The translations under genes and the position numbers were made by a program. This document shows, piece after piece, positions 54,699-63,981 of a stretch of DNA of 64,000 nt. This stretch comes from Curtobacterium luteum (GTDB taxonomy: Bacteria; Actinomycetota; Actinomycetes; Actinomycetales; Microbacteriaceae): contig NZ_BMOI01000001.1 of assembly GCF_014646995.1 (NCBI RefSeq), forward strand, positions 1-64,000, read 5' to 3'. The notes beneath the pieces are model-generated. The model did not search any database and had not been told where the DNA came from. It saw only the letters and a program-made list of their open reading frames with translations. Every line of letters starts with the position of its first letter. The stretch's first letter is position 1.

Positions 54699-55670
54699 GT
54701 GCCGGAGCTCCCCGAGGTCGAGGTCGTCCGCGCCGGTCTCGAACCCGCCGTCACCGGCGCACGCGTCCTGCACGTGGACGTCGTCGATGACCGCGCCCTC
54801 ACCCGACACGACGGCCCCGCCGAGGACTTCGCCGACCGGTTGACCGGCCGCACGATCGCCGCCGCCGTCCGCCGCGGCAAGTTCCTCTGGTTCCCGCTGC
54901 AGCCGGAGCACGGCGACGACCGGCCCGAGGCCCTCGTCACCCACCTCGGCATGTCCGGGCAGGTGCTCCTCGGGCGCGGTCGACCCGCCGCGAGGCACCG
55001 CCGCATCCTCATCGACGTGCAGCCCGCGACCACCGATCGTGACGGCGTGCCGGAGCCCGTCGTCCAACTCGAGTTCGTCGACCAGCGCACCTTCGGGTCG
55101 ATGGCGATCGACCGCATGGTGCCGACGGTGGACGGTGCTCCGGCCGGTGCCGCGGGCGCGATCGACGAGGCCGACCCGGACGCCTCGTGGCGCCGCGGCA
55201 TCCCGTACCCGGTCTCGCACATCGCCCGTGACCCTCTCGACCCGGCGTTCGACGACGACCGCTTCATCGCGGCCGCCCGGAAGCGCGCGAGTGGCATCAA
55301 GCGCGTCCTGCTCGACCAGGGCGTCGTGAGCGGCATCGGCAACATCTACGCCGACGAGTCCCTGTGGGCGGCGAAGCTCCACTACGACCGACCAGCGGAG
55401 CGCTTGACCAGAGCGGACCTCCGGACCCTGCTGACCGAGGTCCGGAGCGTCCTTGGACGGGCGCTCGAGGACGGAGGCACGAGCTTCGACGCGCAGTACG
55501 TGAACGTGAACGGGCAGTCCGGGTACTTCTCGCAGCGCCTGAACGTGTACGGCCAGCAGGGCAAGCCGTGCCCGCGGTGCGGCACGACGATCGTCCGCGA
55601 GGCCTTCATGAACCGGTCCAGCCACATCTGCCCCGTGTGCCAACCGCGCCCGCGCGCCCGCAGGCGTTAG
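54699..55670 (+). CDS. mutM: Formamidopyrimidine-DNA glycosylase
   Basis: A 323-residue base-excision repair enzyme for oxidised purines. The N-terminal PELPEVEVVRAGLEP supplies the catalytic proline (after Met removal) and glutamate. VSGIGNIYADESLW is the helix-two-turn-helix region, and the zinc finger reads CPRCG ... CPVC. Two inserts (residues about 100-150) make it longer than the 270-290 residue norm. GTG start right behind rnc. Confidence 0.95.
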   Translation: MPELPEVEVVRAGLEPAVTGARVLHVDVVDDRALTRHDGPAEDFADRLTGRTIAAAVRRGKFLWFPLQPEHGDDRPEALVTHLGMSGQVLLGRGRPAARHRRILIDVQPATTDRDGVPEPVVQLEFVDQRTFGSMAIDRMVPTVDGAPAGAAGAIDEADPDASWRRGIPYPVSHIARDPLDPAFDDDRFIAAARKRASGIKRVLLDQGVVSGIGNIYADESLWAAKLHYDRPAERLTRADLRTLLTEVRSVLGRALEDGGTSFDAQYVNVNGQSGYFSQRLNVYGQQGKPCPRCGTTIVREAFMNRSSHICPVCQPRPRARRR

Positions 55671-55739
55671 CCTGCCCGCAGCAGCACAGCCAGCAGCACA
55701 GCCCGCCAGCAGCAGCGCAGCAGAACGCCCGGAGACCGC

Positions 55740-58700
55740 ATGTACTTGAAGAGCCTGACCATCAAGGGGTTCAAGTCCTTCGCGCAGCCGACCACGTTCG
55801 CGTTCGAGCCCGGGGTCACGTGCATCGTCGGACCGAACGGCTCGGGCAAGTCGAACGTCGTCGACGCCCTCGCCTGGGTGATGGGGGAGCAGGGGGCGAA
55901 GACCCTCCGCGGCGGCAAGATGGAGGACGTCATCTTCGCCGGGACCTCGACCCGTGGTCCGCTCGGCCGTGCGCAGGTGCTCCTCACGATCGACAACACG
56001 GACGGGCTCCTGCCGATCGAGTACTCCGAGGTGACGATCTCCCGCACGCTCTTCCGCAACGGGGGCAGCGAGTACGCGATCAACGGGGAGAACTGCCGCT
56101 TGCTCGACGTGCAGGAGCTGCTGAGCGACACCGGCCTCGGGCGCGAGATGCACGTCATCGTCGGCCAGGGGCAGCTCGACAAGGTGCTGCACGCGACGCC
56201 GGAGGACCGCCGCGGCTTCATCGAGGAGGCCGCGGGCATCCTCAAGCACCGCCGCCGCAAGGAGAAGACGCTCCGCAAGCTCGAGGCGATGCAGACGAAC
56301 CTCACGCGGCTGTCCGACCTGGCCGGTGAGATCCGTCGCCAGCTCAAGCCCCTCGGACGCCAGGCCGAGGTCGCCCGGAAGGCCCAGTCGGTCGCGGCCG
56401 TCGCCCGCGATGCGAAGGCCCGCCTCCTCGCGGACGACGTCGTGCGGCTCCGCCGCGAGCTGCACGACCACCTCGAGGTCGAGACCGGTCGGAAGTCGGA
56501 GCGCATCGTCCTCCAGGAGCGTCTCGACCGAACCCGCACCCGGCAGCAGCAGGTCGAGCAGAGCATGGTCGGCGACGACGTCGACCGCGCCCGGACCGTC
56601 GTGCACCGGTTGGAGAGCGTGCAGGAGCGACTGCGCGGCCTGTCGAGCCTGGCGAACCAGCGGCTCATGTTCCTCGCCCAGCAGGCCGACGCGCCGCAGC
56701 AGGGGCCGACGGTCACCCCGGAGCGGGTGCAGTCCGTCCGCGACGAGGCCGACCGGCTCGAGACGCGCGCCGAGGAGATGGCCGCCGACTCCGGAGCCGT
56801 CGCCGCCCGCGTGCAGGAGGCCCGCGCCGCGCTCGACGCCCTCGACGAGCAGATCGCCGCGCAGGCGGCCCTGGTGTCGCAGCACGACCTGGAAGCCCAG
56901 CGGCTCGCCTCGGCGGTGGACGTCGCGCGGTCGAAGCGCGTCGCCGCGGCGGCCGACCGGGAACGCCGGGAACGCGCCCTGGCGGAGGCCTCCGAGCGTG
57001 CGGACCGCGCCGCCGCCGCCCTCGCCGAGATCGGCGTGGACCCCGCCGACGGTGTCGACGAGGAGGCGCTCACCGCCGCCGTCGAGACGACCCGCGAGCA
57101 GCAGCGGGCAGCGCAGAGCACCAGGGACGAGCTCCGCGACCGTCTGCACACCCTCGAACGCGAGCGGGACGCGCTCGACGCCAGGGTCGTCGCCCTCGGC
57201 ATGTCGATCGACGTCCGCGACGGGTCCCAGGCGCTCATCGACGCGGGACGAGCGGGCATCGCCGGACGCCTCGCGGACGCGTTGACCGTCGAGCCCGGCT
57301 TCGAGGGCGCGGTCGCGATGGCGCTCGACGGGCTCGCCGACGCGGTGCTCGCCGCCGACCGTGCGGTCGCGCTCGACGCCGTCGCGCACGCCCGGTCCGC
57401 CGACATCGGTCGCGTCGACGTCGTCGTCGCCGACGCCGACCCTGCTGCGGTCCCCGCGGCGGGACTCCCGGACCGACTCCCCGCGGGCGTCCGCCCCGCG
57501 CTCGACCTGGTGCAGGGACCGCAGGCACTCACCGCGATCCTGCGGGACACGCTCGTCGCGGTGGACGAGGACGTTGACCTGGAGGCCGTGCTCACCGCCG
57601 CCCCGCTGGCCACGGTCGTGACGCGGTCCGGCGACGTCGTCCGGGCCGTCCGCGTGACGGGCGGCGGCGAGCGCGTGACGAGCCGGATCGAACTCGTCGC
57701 GGGACGCGACGACGCCGTGCCCCGGCGCGACGCGGTCGCGGTCGACGTCGAGGACGCGGCCACGCGCCTCCAGGCCGCTCGCACCGCCGTCGACGACGCA
57801 CGCCGCCGGGCGGAAGAGGCCGACCACGCGTCCCGCGCGCACGCCCGGGCCACGGCCGAGTACGACCGCAGCAGCGCGTCCGCACGCGCGAAGGCGGAGA
57901 ACGCCACGGCCGAGGTCGAGCGGCTCCACGCCGCGCTGGCCGAGACGGACGGTGCCGTCGAGTCCGCCGAGGCGGTGCTCGCGGAGGCCGAGGCGGCGTC
58001 CGCGGCCTTCACCGAGCGGCCCCGTCCGGCCGTCGACGCGTCGGGCCGGCCGGCGTTGCTGGACGCCCTCGAGGCCGCGCGCGCCGCAGAGATCGAGCAG
58101 CGCATCCAGGTCGAGACCGTGCGCGAGCGGGCGCGTGCCGAGCGGAACCGGGCAGCCGGGCTCGAGCGCCAGCTCCGGGCCGAGCGGGCCGCTGCCGAGG
58201 AAGCCGCCCGTCGAGCCGTGGTCCGCCGTGCGCAGATCGCCGTCGCGGAGGGGGTGCTCGCCGACCTCCCCGGGCTCCTCGGTGCGGTCGACCGGTCCCT
58301 CGCCGAGGCCCGCGTCCGGCTCGCGAACGAGGAGTCCGAGCGGTCGAAGCGGAACACCGAGCTGCAGACGATCCGGAACGAGGAGCGCGAGCTCCGGGAC
58401 CGCCTGCAGACCCTGACGGACGGCGTGCACTCGCTCGAGATGGAGATCTACGAGAAGAAGCTCCACGTGTCGGGCATCCTCGACCGGGCGCAGAGCGAGC
58501 TCGGACTCGTGGAGGCCGTCCTCGTCGCGGAGTACGGGCCGCACGTACCGGTGCCGGTGGACGTGCTCGTCGACCCCCGGGTCCTGGCGCGGAAGCACCG
58601 GGAGGCCGAACGCGCCCGGGCGGCGGCGACGGCAGCGGCCGATGACGGATCCGACGGGACGGCAGTCGGCGACGCGGCGACCGCCGACCTCGACCCGGAC

Positions 58701-59486
58701 GAGGTCGTCGTCGAGGCCGAGTCCACGCTGCCCGGCGGCCCCGCCCTGCCCGAGTACGACGCCACCGACGAGGTCGACCCCGCCGACGTCGAGACCGTGC
58801 CCTACGTCCGCGCCGAGCAGGAGCAACGCCTCGCGGCCGCCGAGCGCGACCTCGGCCGGCTCGGCAAGGTGAACCCGCTCGCGCTCGAGGAGTTCCAGGC
58901 GCTCGAGCAGCGGCACGCGTTCCTCGCGGAGCAGCTCGAGGACCTGCAGAAGACCCGCACGGACCTCATGACGATCATCGAGGAGCTCGACCAGAAGATG
59001 CAGACCATCTTCGAGGCGGCGTTCCACGACACCCGCGAGGCGTTCGACGTCATCTTCCCGATCCTCTTCCCGGGCGGTTCCGGGTCGATCACGCTGACGA
59101 CCCCGGACGACCTGCTCGCGACGGGCATCGACGTGCAGGTGAAGCCCGCCGGGAAGAAGATCGACCGGCTGACGCTGCTGTCCGGCGGGGAGCGGTCCCT
59201 CGCGGCGGTGGCGCTCCTCGTCGCGATCTTCACCGCGCGCCCGTCGCCGTTCTACATCATGGACGAGGTCGAGGCGGCGCTCGACGACGCGAACCTCGGG
59301 CGGCTCCTGACCGTGTTCGAGCGGCTGCGGGAGTCGTCGCAGCTCATCGTCATCACGCACCAGAAGCGGACGATGGAGATCGCGGACGCCCTGTACGGGG
59401 TGTCGATGCGGCAGGACGGGGTGTCCGCCGTCGTCGGGCAGCGTGTGCAGGCGCGGTCGGCGGAGCCGGCCGGCGCGGTCGCGTAG
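55740..59486 (+). CDS. smc: Chromosome segregation protein SMC
   Basis: A 1248-residue ATPase of the condensin complex. N-terminal head with Walker A IVGPNGSGKSNVVDAL, a coiled-coil arm (about 165-500), hinge (about 510-650, QALIDAGRAGIAGRLADAL region), a returning arm and a C-terminal head with signature LSGGERSLAAVALL and Walker B FYIMDEVEAALDD. An Asp/Glu/Thr-rich insert near residues 965-1020 is unusual. The arm carries one in-frame copy of the dispersed word ACGCGCCTCCAGGCCG (57762-57777, encoding TRLQAA). Confidence 0.97.
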   Translation: MYLKSLTIKGFKSFAQPTTFAFEPGVTCIVGPNGSGKSNVVDALAWVMGEQGAKTLRGGKMEDVIFAGTSTRGPLGRAQVLLTIDNTDGLLPIEYSEVTISRTLFRNGGSEYAINGENCRLLDVQELLSDTGLGREMHVIVGQGQLDKVLHATPEDRRGFIEEAAGILKHRRRKEKTLRKLEAMQTNLTRLSDLAGEIRRQLKPLGRQAEVARKAQSVAAVARDAKARLLADDVVRLRRELHDHLEVETGRKSERIVLQERLDRTRTRQQQVEQSMVGDDVDRARTVVHRLESVQERLRGLSSLANQRLMFLAQQADAPQQGPTVTPERVQSVRDEADRLETRAEEMAADSGAVAARVQEARAALDALDEQIAAQAALVSQHDLEAQRLASAVDVARSKRVAAAADRERRERALAEASERADRAAAALAEIGVDPADGVDEEALTAAVETTREQQRAAQSTRDELRDRLHTLERERDALDARVVALGMSIDVRDGSQALIDAGRAGIAGRLADALTVEPGFEGAVAMALDGLADAVLAADRAVALDAVAHARSADIGRVDVVVADADPAAVPAAGLPDRLPAGVRPALDLVQGPQALTAILRDTLVAVDEDVDLEAVLTAAPLATVVTRSGDVVRAVRVTGGGERVTSRIELVAGRDDAVPRRDAVAVDVEDAATRLQAARTAVDDARRRAEEADHASRAHARATAEYDRSSASARAKAENATAEVERLHAALAETDGAVESAEAVLAEAEAASAAFTERPRPAVDASGRPALLDALEAARAAEIEQRIQVETVRERARAERNRAAGLERQLRAERAAAEEAARRAVVRRAQIAVAEGVLADLPGLLGAVDRSLAEARVRLANEESERSKRNTELQTIRNEERELRDRLQTLTDGVHSLEMEIYEKKLHVSGILDRAQSELGLVEAVLVAEYGPHVPVPVDVLVDPRVLARKHREAERARAAATAAADDGSDGTAVGDAATADLDPDEVVVEAESTLPGGPALPEYDATDEVDPADVETVPYVRAEQEQRLAAAERDLGRLGKVNPLALEEFQALEQRHAFLAEQLEDLQKTRTDLMTIIEELDQKMQTIFEAAFHDTREAFDVIFPILFPGGSGSITLTTPDDLLATGIDVQVKPAGKKIDRLTLLSGGERSLAAVALLVAIFTARPSPFYIMDEVEAALDDANLGRLLTVFERLRESSQLIVITHQKRTMEIADALYGVSMRQDGVSAVVGQRVQARSAEPAGAVA

Positions 59487-59512
59487 CGCGCGCCGACCGA
59501 GGCTCGCACGCA

Positions 59513-59550
59513 GCGACAGTTCTCGCGCTCCGGAGCGCGAGAACTGTCGC
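59513..59550. repeat. 38-base perfect palindrome within GAGACTCG-type repeat, copy B
   Basis: GCGACAGTTCTCGCGCTCC (59513-59531) and its exact complement (59532-59550) abut with no loop. CCGAGGCTCG lies before and CCGAGACTCGG after. Two direct GGCGCGCGCGGGCCGGGA units follow. It lies between convergent smc and terC and probably terminates both. Confidence 0.88.
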
Positions 59551-59615
59551 CCAGGCCGAGACTCGGCGCGCGCGGGCCGGGATCCGGCGCGCGCGGGCCG
59601 GGACGTGGGTCGCGA

Positions 59616-60641
59616 CTACTTCGCGTCGGCCTCGACGGCCTGCTTCGGCTCCCCGGTCGGGGTGAGGCCGCGCTCTTGCCGCTTCTTCGAGACCACCAGC
59701 GAGGCGGCCGTCGCGACCGCGATCGTCAGCGCGATGAAGGTCAGCGAGAACCAGATGGGGATCTCCGGCGCCCACTCGATGTGCTCGCCGCCGTTGATGA
59801 ACGGCAGCTCGTTGACGTGCATGGCGTGGAACACGAGCTTGACACCGATGAAGGCGAGGATGACGGCCAGGCCCTGGCCGAGGTAGATGAGCCGCTCGAG
59901 CAGCCCCGCGATGAGGAAGTACAGCTGCCGGAGCCCGAGGAGCGAGAACGCGTTCGCGGTGAACACGATGAACGCGTCCTGCGTCAGCCCGAAGATCGCC
60001 GGGATCGAGTCGAGCGCGAAGAGCACGTCGGTGAGGCCGATCGCGACCATGACGAGGAGCATCGGCGTGAAGAGGCGCTTGCCGTCGATCTTCGCGGTGA
60101 GCTTGTCGCCGTGGTAGTCGTCAGTGGTCGGGATCACCTTGCGCAGCGTGCGGATGAGCTTCGAGTCGCCCTCGGAGTCGTCGTGGCCGCCGCCCTTCGC
60201 CTGCGACCACGCGAGCCAGAACAGGAGCGCACCGAACAGGTAGAACACCCACGAGAAGTTCTCGATGATCGTGACGCCGAGCGCGATGAACACACCGCGG
60301 GCGACGAGGGCGATCGCGACGCCGACGAGCAGGACCTTCTGCTGGTACTCCTTCGGCACCGCGAAGCTCGACATGATGATGAGGAAGACGAACAGGTTGT
60401 CGACCGACAGCGCCTTCTCGGTCAGCCAGCCGGCGAAGTACTCGCCACCGGCCTGCCCGCCGCCGAAGACCAGGATGCCGACACCGAACAGGATGGCGAG
60501 CCCGACGTAGAACGCGGACCAGAACGCCGACTCCTTGATGTGCGGCACGTGCGGGGTGCGCACGTGCGAGTAGAAGTCGAACACCAGCAGCGCGAGTATG
60601 CCGGCGATGGTGAGGAGCCAGACGAAGAGTGGGACGTCCAC
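59616..60641 (-). CDS. TerC/Alx family membrane protein, probable manganese exporter
   Basis: A 341-residue integral membrane protein with about nine helices. Family marks: EKALSVDNLFVFLIIMSSF with the metal-binding aspartate, and the repeat DVLFALDSIPAIFGLTQDAFIVF, then NAFSLLGLRQLYFL. Relatives (MeeF/MeeY, Alx) export Mn2+ or load it onto secreted enzymes. The gene is preceded by a yybP-ykoY riboswitch, strongly supporting a manganese role. GGAAACCCG precedes the ATG. Confidence 0.92.
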   Translation of the reverse strand: MDVPLFVWLLTIAGILALLVFDFYSHVRTPHVPHIKESAFWSAFYVGLAILFGVGILVFGGGQAGGEYFAGWLTEKALSVDNLFVFLIIMSSFAVPKEYQQKVLLVGVAIALVARGVFIALGVTIIENFSWVFYLFGALLFWLAWSQAKGGGHDDSEGDSKLIRTLRKVIPTTDDYHGDKLTAKIDGKRLFTPMLLVMVAIGLTDVLFALDSIPAIFGLTQDAFIVFTANAFSLLGLRQLYFLIAGLLERLIYLGQGLAVILAFIGVKLVFHAMHVNELPFINGGEHIEWAPEIPIWFSLTFIALTIAVATAASLVVSKKRQERGLTPTGEPKQAVEADAK

Positions 60642-60682
60642 GGGTTTCCTTCAGGTCGGGGGCGGGCCTGGACGGCGCGCCG

Positions 60683-60800
60683 GAGCCTGAAGGTCTCTTC
60701 CGCCGCTGCCGCACGATGTGCTGGCCGCGACCGGCGCCCCGGGTCCGGATCGTTCCGGACCGTACTGACGGGGTCACCGAGAGGGAATACTCCCCTTCGT
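60683..60800 (-). ncRNA. yybP-ykoY manganese riboswitch of terC
   Basis: Read on the minus strand: AAGGGGAGTATTCCC (from 60797), then GTCAGTACGG, a CCGGAACGATCCGG hairpin, variable GC-rich arms and the closing GCGGAAGAGACCTTCAGG (60703-60686). The paired conserved words GGGGAGTA and GGAAGAGACC are those of the actinobacterial form. It ends about 41 bases before the terC ATG, so either a terminator-free or a translational switch is possible. Confidence 0.85.
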
Positions 60801-60841
60801 GGTTCTGAGCGTACCCGGCACAGCGCACGTGTGTCGCGCTC

Positions 60842-60847
60842 TAAGCT
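60842..60847 (+). promoter_or_regulatory. -10 box of ftsY
   Basis: TAAGCT, six bases before ATG 60854; leaderless pattern. It lies back to back with the terC riboswitch. Confidence 0.5.
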
Positions 60848-60853
60848 GGGAAC

Positions 60854-61723
60854 ATGGCGAGTTCCTGGTCCCTGTCCTCCCGGCTGCGCGGGCTCTTCCA
60901 GCGCAAGACGATCGACGAGACCACGTGGGACGACCTCGAGACCGCGCTCATCGGCGCCGACTTCGGTCCCGACGTCTCCGAGGCGATCATCGAGGACCTC
61001 CACGCGCGTGTCGACCGCTACGGCACGACCGACCCCGCCGACCTGCAGCGCATGCTCCGCGAGGTCCTCGAGGAACGGCTGTCGAAGCTCGACACGACGC
61101 TGAAGCTCAGCAACCGGCCGGCCGTCGTGCTCGTCGTCGGGGTGAACGGAGTCGGCAAGACCACCACGATCGGCAAGTTCGCCAAGTTCCTCAAGACGTA
61201 CGACCGCACGGTGGTCGTCGGTGCGGCGGACACCTTCCGCGCGGCAGCGGTCGAGCAGGTCGCGACCTGGGCCGAGCGCGCCGGGGTCGACGTCGTGCGC
61301 CCCGCGCAGCCCGGTCAGGACCCGGCGTCGGTGGCGTACCAGACGGTCGAGAAGGCCATCCGCGAGGGCACCGAGATCGTCGTCATCGACACCGCCGGCC
61401 GGCTGCACACCAAGGCCGGCCTGATGGACGAGCTGACGAAGATCAAGCGAGTGGTCGAGAAGCAGACCGAGATCGCCGAGGTGCTCCTCGTGCTCGACGC
61501 CACCACCGGGCAGAACGGGCTGGCCCAGGCGCAGGCGTTCATCGAGGGTGCCGGGGTCACCGGGCTCGTCATCACGAAGCTCGACGGGTCGGCCAAGGCC
61601 GGCTTCGTGCTGAGCGTCCAGGAGAAGACGGGCATCCCGATCAAGCTCATCGGACAGGGTGAGGGCATCAACGACCTCACGGGTTTCACGCCGCACGTGT
61701 TCGTGCAGAACCTCGTCGGCTGA
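60854..61723 (+). CDS. ftsY: Signal recognition particle receptor FtsY
   Basis: The membrane-docking GTPase for SRP, 289 residues. NG domain only: G1 GVNGVGKTTTIGKFAKF, G2 DTFRAAAVEQ, G3 DTAGRLHTK, G4 TKLDGSAKAG and the closing GVGE-like GQGEGINDL. The long acidic A domain of enterobacterial FtsY is missing; a short N-terminal amphipathic part (WSLSSRLRGLFQRK) could bind the membrane. Confidence 0.96.
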   Translation: MASSWSLSSRLRGLFQRKTIDETTWDDLETALIGADFGPDVSEAIIEDLHARVDRYGTTDPADLQRMLREVLEERLSKLDTTLKLSNRPAVVLVVGVNGVGKTTTIGKFAKFLKTYDRTVVVGAADTFRAAAVEQVATWAERAGVDVVRPAQPGQDPASVAYQTVEKAIREGTEIVVIDTAGRLHTKAGLMDELTKIKRVVEKQTEIAEVLLVLDATTGQNGLAQAQAFIEGAGVTGLVITKLDGSAKAGFVLSVQEKTGIPIKLIGQGEGINDLTGFTPHVFVQNLVG

Positions 61724-61796
61724 GACGTCCAGCGCCCTCCGGGGTCTCGGCGCATTGCTCGACACCTGTCAGTGAACGCGGTCACCCCGCGACGAG

Positions 61797-61802
61797 TACC
61801 GT
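61797..61802 (+). promoter_or_regulatory. -10 box of the small membrane protein gene
   Basis: TACCGT, with a leader of about 45 bases containing TTGGAG just before ATG 61855. Confidence 0.45.
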
Positions 61803-61854
61803 CTCCGTCGGCCCGGGCATCCGCTCGGTCTCGTTCCAGGGATTGGAGACCCCC

Positions 61855-62013
61855 ATGCCCGCACTGCTGATCATCGCGATCATCGTCGGCCTCGTCCTGC
61901 TCTTCAGCGGCATCTTCGTCGCAGCACTGAAGTTCCTGCTCTTCATCGGCATCGCGCTCATCCTGCTCGCGATCATCGGGTGGCTGCTGCGCAGCATCCG
62001 CGGACGCGCGTAG
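61855..62013 (+). CDS. 52-residue membrane protein
   Basis: Starts MPALLIIAIIVGLVLLFSG and continues with a second hydrophobic helix, LLFIGIALILLAIIGWLL, ending in a basic SIRGRA that should face the cytosol. ATG 61855 has TTGGAG at eight bases. No family is recognised; it looks like the small two-helix envelope proteins induced by stress in actinobacteria, but that is only a resemblance. It has its own promoter and a strong terminator. Confidence 0.75.
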   Translation: MPALLIIAIIVGLVLLFSGIFVAALKFLLFIGIALILLAIIGWLLRSIRGRA

Positions 62014-62026
62014 CCGCGACCCACTG

Positions 62027-62072
62027 ACGGACGGGAGGCGCGGTGCCAGCTGGCACCGCGCCTCCCGTCCGT
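62027..62072 (+). terminator. Terminator of the small membrane protein gene
   Basis: Perfect 23-base arms (62027-62049, 62050-62072) beginning ACGGACGGGAGGCGCGG, with no loop. The sequence belongs to the GGACGGGAGGC hairpin family shared with 24725 and 39540. Confidence 0.85.
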
Positions 62073-62105
62073 CGTGTGGTGCCGCTGCCGCTGGCGCTGC
62101 CGCAT

Positions 62106-62190
62106 CGTGCCGGCCGAGACTCGCGACCAGCGACTGATCTCGGGGTCCCGAGCGCGAGGAACGTCGCTCAGAGCGAGACTCGGCCGCGGC
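62106..62190. repeat. GAGACTCG-type extragenic repeat, copy C
   Basis: CCGAGACTCGCG, CAGCGACTGATCTCGG, CCGAGCGCGAGGAACGTCGCT and GCGAGACTCGG make an imperfect version of copy B, with the same order of words and their complements. It lies downstream of lipA. Confidence 0.7.
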
Positions 62191-62227
62191 CGGCCACGCG
62201 CGCGGCGCGCGGCGCGCGGCGCGCGCC

Positions 62228-63211
62228 TCAGACGGCCTGGCGGCCGGCCGGCGCCTCGAGCAGGTGCGACAGGTGCTCCGGCACCGCGCCGCCACGCGCG
62301 ACCGTCGCCCGCGCCCACAGCCGTCCGGCCCGGTAGGACGACCGCACCAGCGGCCCGGCCAGCACCCCCGAGAACCCGATGTCCTCGGCGATCTCGCGGA
62401 GGTCGACGAACTCCTCCGGCTTCACCCAGCGGGCGACCGGCAGGTGTCGCGGCGACGGCCGGAGGTACTGGGTCAGCGTGATGATGTCCGTCCCGGCCTC
62501 GTACAGCTGCTCGAGCGCGTCGATCACCTCGTGCCGCTCCTCACCCATGCCGAGGATGAGGTTCGACTTCGTCACGAGCCCGGCATCCCGCCCCTGCGTG
62601 ATGACGTCGAGGGACCGCTCGAACCGGAACGCCGGCCGGATGCGCTTGAAGATCCGCGGGACCGTCTCGACGTTGTGCGCGAACACCTCGGGGCGCGCGT
62701 CGAAGACCTGCCCGAGCTGGTCCGGGCGGCCGTTGAAGTCCGGCACGAGGATCTCGACACCGGTGCCGGGGGAGTGCTCGTGGATCTGCCGGATCGTCTC
62801 CGCGTACAGCCACGCACCGCCGTCGTCGAGGTCGTCCCGCGCGACGCCCGTCACGGTCGCGTACTTGAGGCCCATCGAGACCACCGAGTCCGCCACCCGT
62901 CGAGGCTCCCCGCGGTCGAGCGGTGACGGCTTGCCGGTGTCGATCTGGCAGAAGTCGCACCGGCGGGTGCACTGCGAGCCGCCGATGAGGAACGTGGCCT
63001 CCCGGTCCTCCCAGCACTCGAAGATGTTCGGGCATCCGGCCTCCTGGCAGACCGTGTGCAGCTGCTTGTCCTTGACGAGGGCGGACAGGTCCCGGAACTC
63101 CGGTCCCTGGGTCGCGCGGGTCTTGATCCACGCGGGCTTCGTCTCGATCGGCGTCTCGGCGTTCCGGGCCTCGACACGCAGCATGCGCCGGCCTTCGGGG
63201 GCGAGGGTCAT
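62228..63211 (-). CDS. lipA: Lipoyl synthase
   Basis: A 327-residue radical-SAM enzyme that inserts sulfur into octanoylated proteins. Auxiliary cluster ligands are in [15 protein letters not shown], radical-SAM ligands in CTRRCDFC, then [14 protein letters not shown] and a late SSYRAG with the cluster serine. ATG 63211 overlaps the lipB stop by four bases, a common lipB-lipA order. Confidence 0.97.
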   Translation of the reverse strand: MTLAPEGRRMLRVEARNAETPIETKPAWIKTRATQGPEFRDLSALVKDKQLHTVCQEAGCPNIFECWEDREATFLIGGSQCTRRCDFCQIDTGKPSPLDRGEPRRVADSVVSMGLKYATVTGVARDDLDDGGAWLYAETIRQIHEHSPGTGVEILVPDFNGRPDQLGQVFDARPEVFAHNVETVPRIFKRIRPAFRFERSLDVITQGRDAGLVTKSNLILGMGEERHEVIDALEQLYEAGTDIITLTQYLRPSPRHLPVARWVKPEEFVDLREIAEDIGFSGVLAGPLVRSSYRAGRLWARATVARGGAVPEHLSHLLEAPAGRQAV

Positions 63212-63981
63212 GCTGGGACCTCCTGCAGGTGGGTGGTGCGGACCCGACCGGCCTGGAGGCGCGGCTCGCCCCCGGCGGACCGGTCCGCGCTGGTCGGGTG
63301 GTCCGGGCTGGTCGTCCTACTGGCGGCTGCGATGCGGTGGCCTGTGTGCATGCCGTCGAGCGCCGCCTGCACGACCGGCGCGACGAGCGCGGCGACCTCG
63401 TCTACGGTGACGTGGCGTCCCGCGGCACGGCTCAGCGTGGTGACCCCGGCGTCGGCGATGCCGCACGGCACGATCGCGGCGTACGCGTCGAGGGCGTTCG
63501 CGCAGTTGAGGGCGATGCCGTGGCTCGTCACCCCCTCGGCGACGTGCAGGCCGATGGCTCCGACCTTGTCGTGGTTCGCCCGGTCGGGCCGGGGGACCCA
63601 GGCGCCGCTGCGACCCTCGACGCGCTCTGCCGTCACACCGACGCCGGCAACGGCGTCGATGAGCACCTGTTCGAGGTCACGGACCCACGCCACGACGTCG
63701 AGCGGCATCGCGAGCCGGACGATCGGGTAGGCGACCAGCTGCCCGGGACCGTGCCACGTGATGCGGCCGCCGCGGTCGACCTCGACCACGGGGGAGCCGT
63801 CGGTCGGCAGGTCGCCCGCTTCGGTCCGGCGTCCGGCGGTGTACACGGACGGGTGCTCGCAGAGGACGAGCGCGCCGGGCGAACGGCCGGCGAGGACGTC
63901 GGCGCGGAGGCGCTGCTGCAGTGCGAGGCCCTCGTCGTAGGCGAGGAGGCCCGGCACCCGGACGATCTCGAGTTCCGGCAT
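63208..63981 (-). CDS. lipB: Octanoyltransferase
   Basis: Moves octanoate from acyl-carrier protein to lipoyl domains before LipA acts. Seen: [37 protein letters not shown], the catalytic lysine in [10 protein letters not shown] and the cysteine in [16 protein letters not shown] 45-residue tail beyond the domain (from [11 protein letters not shown]) is encoded partly by a copy of the CCGGCCTGGAGGCGCGG word (63249-63265) and was probably gained by stop loss. TACGCT (63994-63989) lies seven bases before the ATG, so it is leaderless. Confidence 0.95.
   Translation of the reverse strand: MPELEIVRVPGLLAYDEGLALQQRLRADVLAGRSPGALVLCEHPSVYTAGRRTEAGDLPTDGSPVVEVDRGGRITWHGPGQLVAYPIVRLAMPLDVVAWVRDLEQVLIDAVAGVGVTAERVEGRSGAWVPRPDRANHDKVGAIGLHVAEGVTSHGIALNCANALDAYAAIVPCGIADAGVTTLSRAAGRHVTVDEVAALVAPVVQAALDGMHTGHRIAAASRTTSPDHPTSADRSAGGEPRLQAGRVRTTHLQEVPA

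Noticed and set aside
53712-59360. An 1882-codon open frame on the minus strand across rnc, mutM and smc
   Set aside because: The plus strand encodes three unmistakable conserved proteins; the antisense text has no family pattern and no ribosome site.
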